Shown here piece by piece: positions 6,463 through 9,930 of a stretch of DNA of 9,930 bases. A program made the position numbers and the translations under genes. Origin of the DNA: RGIG4608 sp045125655 (lineage in GTDB: Bacteria > Bacillota > Clostridia > Oscillospirales > CAG-272); NCBI GenBank assembly GCA_045125655.1, contig JBGVNP010000037.1, forward strand, positions 1-9,930, in the 5' to 3' direction. Every line of letters begins with the position of its first letter. The first letter of the stretch is position 1. A model generated the notes under the pieces. That model searched no databases and was not told the DNA's origin. It saw only the letters and a program-made list of their open reading frames with translations.

Positions 6463-7095
6463 ATGGCAGATAATGAAAAAGTGTATATAACCGTCAAGGG
6501 CTATGGTGAAGCTCGTTTTGAAGAGAAAAAATCTGTATTTATCGGATATTGCGAGCATGTGACGAGCGAGGAAGAGGCAAATTCCTTTATTAAGATGATA
6601 AAGGAAAAGCACCGCGATGCAACTCATAATTGCTACGGATACGTGATGAAGAGCGGAATTTTGTGCCGCTACAGTGATGACGGTGAGCCGCAAGGAACTG
6701 CGGGCAAGCCGATTCTCGATATGCTCAAGAAAAGCGGAGTTGATGACGTTTGCATTGTTGTAACACGTTATTTTGGCGGTACACTTCTCGGCACGGGAGG
6801 ACTTGTGCATGCCTATTCTCAAGGTGCAAAGCTTGCGCTTGAGGCGGCAGGTGTCGCGCAATTTGAAAATTATACCGTATTTGAGGTGGATTGCTCGTAT
6901 TCCGATTATCAGAAAATATCGTTTGAGCTTGAACGCCTTGACGCGATAATAGACGGCACGGATTTTGCAGATAGTGTTAAGCTGACCTTTGCTCTTAAGG
7001 AGCAGTTTGCTGACGAGATCGCGCGTAGAGTTATAGAGATCAGCTCGGGTAAGACCGAAGCTAAGCGCCTTGGTGAGAGATTTGATGCCAAATGA
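6463..7095 (+). CDS. yigZ: YigZ/YvyE (IMPACT, UPF0029) family protein
   Basis: The 210-residue protein has the IMPACT-family N-terminal domain with SDDGEPQGTAGKPI (71-84) and TRYFGGTLLGTGGLVHAY (101-118), the two hallmark motifs, and a smaller C-terminal ferredoxin-like domain (about 135-205). The eukaryotic relative IMPACT/YIH1 restrains the kinase GCN2; in bacteria the biochemical role is unsettled, with nucleic-acid or ribosome-related roles suggested. It is soluble, with no membrane segments. The start ATG is preceded by AAGGAG (6451-6456) at 6 bases. It is the last gene of the murI-hflX-yigZ cluster and ends 18 bases before a terminator. Its length is close to E. coli YigZ (about 200 residues). 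Family membership is certain; function is not. Confidence 0.94.
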   Translation: MADNEKVYITVKGYGEARFEEKKSVFIGYCEHVTSEEEANSFIKMIKEKHRDATHNCYGYVMKSGILCRYSDDGEPQGTAGKPILDMLKKSGVDDVCIVVTRYFGGTLLGTGGLVHAYSQGAKLALEAAGVAQFENYTVFEVDCSYSDYQKISFELERLDAIIDGTDFADSVKLTFALKEQFADEIARRVIEISSGKTEAKRLGERFDAK

Positions 7096-7113
7096 TATAT
7101 TGAATAACAAATT

Positions 7114-7146
7114 AAAAGCAGTGGAGCTTGTTTCCGCTGCTTTTTT
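7114..7146 (+). terminator. Rho-independent terminator after the murI-hflX-yigZ cluster
   Basis: AAAAGCAG (7114-7121) pairs with CTGCTTTT (7137-7144), extended inward by a T-G wobble and GGA (7123-7125)/TCC (7133-7135) around a loop, then a run of six T (7141-7146). It closes the cluster and separates it from the EF-G-like gene. Confidence 0.88.
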
Positions 7147-7307
7147 AAATAAAATATTTAAATGACTGCATACTAAATCACAATTTATCGAGTAAAAAGC
7201 CGCAACAAAGATGATTTGGGGTATATATTGATGCAAAAATTGTTGAAAATACACAAAAATAGCGATGAATTTTCTACGCGCGGTGTTGACAAATATCAAA
7301 AAATCTC
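7147..7307. other. AT-rich spacer, nothing recognised
   Basis: This stretch lies between the cluster terminator and the promoter of the EF-G-like gene. I see no gene, RNA or clear repeat. A perfect TTGACA occurs at 7286-7291, but no acceptable -10 box lies 16-18 bases downstream of it. Confidence 0.5.
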
Positions 7308-7336
7308 TTGAAAAAATATTAAAAAATGTGTATAAT
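7308..7336 (+). promoter_or_regulatory. Predicted promoter of the EF-G-like gene
   Basis: TTGAAA (7308-7313) and a perfect TATAAT (7331-7336) are 17 bases apart. The expected leader is about 100 bases. It contains near-complementary arms TTGCCCGAA (7358-7366) and TTCGGCAA (7415-7422), whose pairing would need one bulged C; no known leader RNA class is recognised. Confidence 0.75.
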
Positions 7337-7444
7337 AGATGACAAGATGGAAAATAATTGCCCGAAATTTTATTGCGGTTATTAATTTTTATTTTACATA
7401 TTAATCGGAAAGGGTTCGGCAAAAGTCGGACAAGGTAAATTCCT

Positions 7445-9502
7445 ATGCAAAACATTGAAACAAAAAGAATTAGAAACGTTGCTCTGCTTGGTCATAGCGG
7501 AAGCGGTAAGACCTCTCTTGTTGAGGCACTCCTTCACGTAGCAGGCGCTTCTGACAGATTCGGCAACATCACTGACGGTACAACCGTTTGCGACTACGAT
7601 CCTGAGGAAATTAAGCGTGGCTTCTCTCTCGCATCAAAGGTAGCTCCCTTTATGTGGAAGAACACAAAGATCAATATGCTTGATACTCCCGGTTTCCTTG
7701 ATTTCGTTGGCGAAGTAAAGCAGGCACTCAGAGTTGCTGACGCAGCACTTATTCTCGTTGACGGTAAGGCAGGCATCGAGGTTGGTACAGAGCTCGCTTG
7801 GGACAACGCTCAGGCAGCAGGTCTTCCCACTGCATTCTTTATTAATAAATTTGACGATAACGAGGCAAGATTCGGTAGAGTTCTTGACTCTCTCCATGAA
7901 AAATTCGGCAAGAACATCTGTCCTCTCACCATTCCCATGGTTCAGGACGGCAAGGTTCTCGGTGCTATCGACCTTATCAAACAGGAAGCACACGTATTCA
8001 ACGATAAGGGTCAGCATTCCGTTCAGCCCGTACCCGCTGAAAGCGTAGAGGCAATGGAAAAGTACCGCGATATGCTTATGGAAGCGGTTGCTACAACCGA
8101 TGAAGAGCTTATGGAAAAGTTCTTCGAGGGCGAAGAAATTACTCCCATGGAAGCTCTCAATGCAGTTCACGAGGGTGTTATCCACGGAGATATCGTTCCC
8201 GTTCTCTGCGGTGCGGCTACAAAGCTTTGGGGTGTTTGGTCACTCCTTGACGTAATCGACGAATCCTTCCCCAGACACACAGCAAAGGGAAGCGAAACTC
8301 TTGAGGACGGCAGCGATATGGAGATCGAGCCCGAAGGCGAAACAACTCTCTTCGTATTCAAGACAGTTTCTGACCCGTTCGTTGGTAAGATGTCCTTCTT
8401 CAAGGTTATGAACGGTACTCTCAGAAAGGATATGCTCCTTAAGAATACTTCTACAGATACAAACGAAAAGATGTCCCATATCTATATCGTTAAGGGCAAG
8501 ACTCAGACTGAGGTTGACGTTCTTTGCTGTGGCGATATCGGTATGACAGCTAAGCTTGCTAACACAAATACAGGCGATACTCTTGCTTGGAACAGCGATA
8601 TTCACTATGCAAGAACAGAGTATCCCGAGCCCTTTATGGCACAGTCCATTTCTCCTCTCTCCAAGGGTGATGAGGATAAGATCTCTCTCGGCGTAACAAA
8701 GCTTTGCGAAGAGGACAAGACTATCAGATTTGAAAACAACCCCGAAACTCATCAGCTCGTTCTTTACGGTATGGGTGATATGCATATCTCCGTAATCGAA
8801 GCTAAGCTTAAGACAAGATTTGGCGTTTCCGTTAAGCTCGATCTTCCTAAGATCGCTTACCGCGAAATGATTACAAAGAGAGTTCAGGTACAGGGTAAGC
8901 ATAAGAAGCAGTCCGGTGGTCACGGTCAGTACGGTGACGTTAAGATCGAATTCTTCCCCGGTGAAGAGGAAGGTCTTACATTTACAGAGTCCACAGTTGG
9001 CGGTTCCGTTCCTAAGAACTTCCATCCCGCAGTTCAGAAGGGTCTTGAGGACTCTATGAAGCGCGGTGTTTACGGCTATCCCGTAATCAAGCTTGCTGCT
9101 AACCTCTTTGACGGTTCTTATCACGACGTTGACTCTAACGAAATGTCCTTCAAGATGGCTGCATCCCTTGCATATAAGGAATGTATGAAGCTTGCTAACC
9201 CCGTTCTTCTTGAGCCCGTTGGTGATCTTGCAGTAACAGTTCCTGAGTCCTACGTTGGTGACGTTATGTCCAACCTTAACAAGCGTCGCGGTAGCGTTAT
9301 GGGTATGGATCCTGCTGCAAAGCGCGGTTACACAACCATCAATGCAACAATTCCCAAGGCAGAGATTCTTGACTATACTATCACACTCCGTGCTATGACA
9401 CAGGGTAGAGGTAGCTTCACATTCACAGAAACCGGATATGAGCAGGTTCCTATGAATATTGCTATGAAGATCAAGGAAGAAAACGCTACAAACGAAGAAT
9501 AA
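7445..9502 (+). CDS. EF-G-2-type translational GTPase (elongation factor G-like)
   Basis: The 685-residue protein has the full five-domain EF-G layout: GTPase domain with G1 GHSGSGKT (16-23), G3 DTPGF (80-84), G4 NKFD (134-137) and a G5-like GAATK near 257; domain II about 295-390; domain III about 395-470; domain IV with SGGHGQYGDV near 491-500 and LFDGSYHDVDSNEMSFK near 555-571; domain V with EPVGDLAVTVPESYVGDVM and RAMTQGRGSF. It differs from canonical EF-G: the P-loop reads GHSGSGKT not AHIDAGKT, the usual RGITI switch-I motif is RGFSL, and the DTPGH histidine is Phe84. These match the EF-G-2 subgroup (e.g. Thermus EF-G-2, mycobacterial FusA2), so I withhold fusA. A stop codon (7436-7438) lies in frame just upstream, fixing ATG 7445; the ribosome site AAGG (7432-7435) is weak. 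Codon use is strongly biased (AAC, TTC, GAC, AAG). It is a single-gene transcript. Confidence 0.9.
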   Translation: MQNIETKRIRNVALLGHSGSGKTSLVEALLHVAGASDRFGNITDGTTVCDYDPEEIKRGFSLASKVAPFMWKNTKINMLDTPGFLDFVGEVKQALRVADAALILVDGKAGIEVGTELAWDNAQAAGLPTAFFINKFDDNEARFGRVLDSLHEKFGKNICPLTIPMVQDGKVLGAIDLIKQEAHVFNDKGQHSVQPVPAESVEAMEKYRDMLMEAVATTDEELMEKFFEGEEITPMEALNAVHEGVIHGDIVPVLCGAATKLWGVWSLLDVIDESFPRHTAKGSETLEDGSDMEIEPEGETTLFVFKTVSDPFVGKMSFFKVMNGTLRKDMLLKNTSTDTNEKMSHIYIVKGKTQTEVDVLCCGDIGMTAKLANTNTGDTLAWNSDIHYARTEYPEPFMAQSISPLSKGDEDKISLGVTKLCEEDKTIRFENNPETHQLVLYGMGDMHISVIEAKLKTRFGVSVKLDLPKIAYREMITKRVQVQGKHKKQSGGHGQYGDVKIEFFPGEEEGLTFTESTVGGSVPKNFHPAVQKGLEDSMKRGVYGYPVIKLAANLFDGSYHDVDSNEMSFKMAASLAYKECMKLANPVLLEPVGDLAVTVPESYVGDVMSNLNKRRGSVMGMDPAAKRGYTTINATIPKAEILDYTITLRAMTQGRGSFTFTETGYEQVPMNIAMKIKEENATNEE

Positions 9503-9518
9503 TTCAAAATATACAATG

Positions 9519-9549
9519 TCAGGCGGAGATTTCTCCGCCTGATTTTTTT
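9519..9549 (+). terminator. Terminator of the EF-G-like gene
   Basis: A perfect 10-bp stem TCAGGCGGAG (9519-9528)/CTCCGCCTGA (9533-9542) with loop ATTT is followed by seven T (9543-9549). It begins 16 bases after the stop codon. Confidence 0.95.
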
Positions 9550-9652
9550 ATTGCTTAAATGTGTTCAAATTTTGATTTGTCGCGCAGAAGTTAGTTTAAA
9601 AAATGTGGGGCTTTTTTGAAAAACCGCCCCACACCCCGAAAAACTTAATCAG
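9550..9652 (+). repeat. Post-terminator repeat element, right copy
   Basis: Directly after the T-tract of the preceding terminator come ATTGC (9550-9554), TTCAAATTTTGATTTGTC (9564-9581, an 18-base perfect inverted match to 239-256), AAGTTAGTTTA (9588-9598, 11-base perfect match), AAATGT (9601-9606), a hairpin TGTGGGGC (9604-9611)/GCCCCACA (9626-9633) and TTAATCAG (9645-9652). Order and spacing match the left copy, which points the opposite way. The hairpin occupies the same slot but has different, still complementary arms, with a T-run/A-run core (TTTTT/AAAAA) in both. The copy follows a gene end, as on the left. Confidence 0.75.
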
Positions 9653-9672
9653 TTGGTTTGAGCAGAGTTTAC

Positions 9673-9806
9673 GTAAATTTTCGATAATTCAAAAATGAAT
9701 TATCGGTTTAGAAAGCACGGTACATACTTACACGCAAGCGTGACGTATGGACCATACTTTCAAAACTACGAAAATCACTCCTACGGAGTAATTTTCTAAA
9801 ATTTAC
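9673..9806. mobile_element. MITE-like structured insertion with terminal inverted repeats
   Basis: The segment starts GTAAATTTT (9673-9681) and ends AAAATTTAC (9798-9806), perfect 9-base inverted termini that extend to about 17 bases with two mismatches. TTAC flanks it on both sides (9669-9672 and 9807-9810), as a 4-bp target duplication would. Inside are three hairpins: 9682-9705 (CGATAATTC/GAATTATCG, perfect); 9711-9761 (a long nested stem: GAAAG/CTTTC, GGT/ACC, CATAC/GTATG, CACG/CGTG); and 9770-9796 (GAAAAT-ACTCC/GGAGT-ATTTTC, one mismatch). It encodes no protein. A structured RNA is an alternative reading. The pairing is seen; mobility is inferred. Confidence 0.45.
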
Positions 9807-9930
9807 TTACTATGTGCCATATAATAAAGTCTGTGCTAACAAAGAAACAGTTAGTTAAAGTAGCAAATCATAGATTTTCGAAGCGCCTGTTAAAATGCGA
9901 GAAAATCGTTATGTGTTGTGAGATACAAAG
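9807..9930. other. Non-coding tail, partly related to the left end
   Basis: GCCATATA (9816-9823) followed by GTCTGTGCTAA (9829-9839) resembles the minus strand at 149-131 (GCCATATA, GTTTGTGCTGA), suggesting that the repeat element extends this far. GATTTTC (9873-9879) and GAAAATC (9901-9907) form an inverted repeat. I see no gene, tRNA or convincing promoter before the window ends. Confidence 0.4.

Noticed and set aside
6433..7455. A 340-codon minus-strand open frame across yigZ and the EF-G leader
   Set aside because: It covers the yigZ gene in antisense, crosses a terminator and a promoter, and its product has no recognisable domain. AT-rich DNA with few stops explains it.
8240..9124. A 294-codon minus-strand open frame inside the EF-G-like gene
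   Set aside because: It is antisense to highly conserved EF-G domains; strong codon bias in the real gene suppresses reverse-strand stops.
7445..9502. Tetracycline-resistance ribosomal protection protein (Tet(M)-like)
   Set aside because: Those proteins have an AHVDAGKTT-type P-loop and DTPGH; this one has GHSGSGKT and DTPGF with full EF-G domain IV motifs, fitting EF-G-2 instead.
9820..9825. TATAAT as the -10 of a rightward promoter near the window end
   Set aside because: No acceptable -35 box lies 16-18 bases upstream and there is no extended -10; the sequence is also part of a repeat-like block.
9850..9858. GTTAGTTAA as a third partial copy of the repeat element
   Set aside because: It resembles the GTTAGTTTA box but the neighbouring 18-base box and hairpin are absent, so the match is too short to count.

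Overview
The window looks like chromosomal DNA from an endospore-forming, Gram-positive Clostridia-type bacterium (Bacillota). The strongest pointer is the adjacent pair spoIIGA-sigE, the mother-cell sporulation protease/sigma cassette found only in spore formers. Support comes from purine-rich GGAGG-like ribosome binding sites, TTGACA/TATAAT promoters, a four-cysteine ribosomal protein L31 and a YclM-type aspartate kinase. Base composition is moderate to AT-rich. Nothing in the sequence fixes the genus.

Layout. Positions 1-307 are non-coding: three interlocked inverted repeats (8-99), then a ~106-bp repeat element (162-267) and a terminator. A minus-strand operon follows: aspartate kinase (2073-757) and, overlapping by one base, a GNAT acetyltransferase (757-308). 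A divergent regulatory region (2074-2278) separates it from the plus-strand genes. These are spoIIGA (2279-3139), sigE (overlapping by one base or starting 15 bases later), rpmE with its own strong promoter, then murI, hflX and a yigZ/IMPACT-family gene as a tight cluster. After a terminator at 7114-7146, an EF-G-2-type translation factor (7445-9502) has its own promoter and terminator. The last ~380 bases are non-coding and hold a second, inverted copy of the repeat element (9550-9652) and a highly folded, MITE-like 134-bp segment (9673-9806).

How the genes work together. SpoIIGA is the membrane protease that activates pro-sigma E, so the first plus-strand pair is a self-contained developmental switch. 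Its promoter has an unusually long -35/-10 spacing (21 bp), reminiscent of the Spo0A-driven spoIIG promoter of Bacillus subtilis. rpmE, hflX and the EF-G-like gene are ribosome-related, and murI supplies D-glutamate for peptidoglycan. The EF-G-like gene shows codon use typical of highly expressed genes, unlike its neighbours.

The coding content is mostly recognisable housekeeping and sporulation machinery; I see no new multi-gene system. The most unusual material is non-coding. A five-box repeat element lies just outside the terminators at both ends of the gene block, in opposite orientation, each copy enclosing a hairpin of different sequence. The right-hand copy appears to be followed by a small inserted element with terminal inverted repeats and a 4-bp direct repeat.
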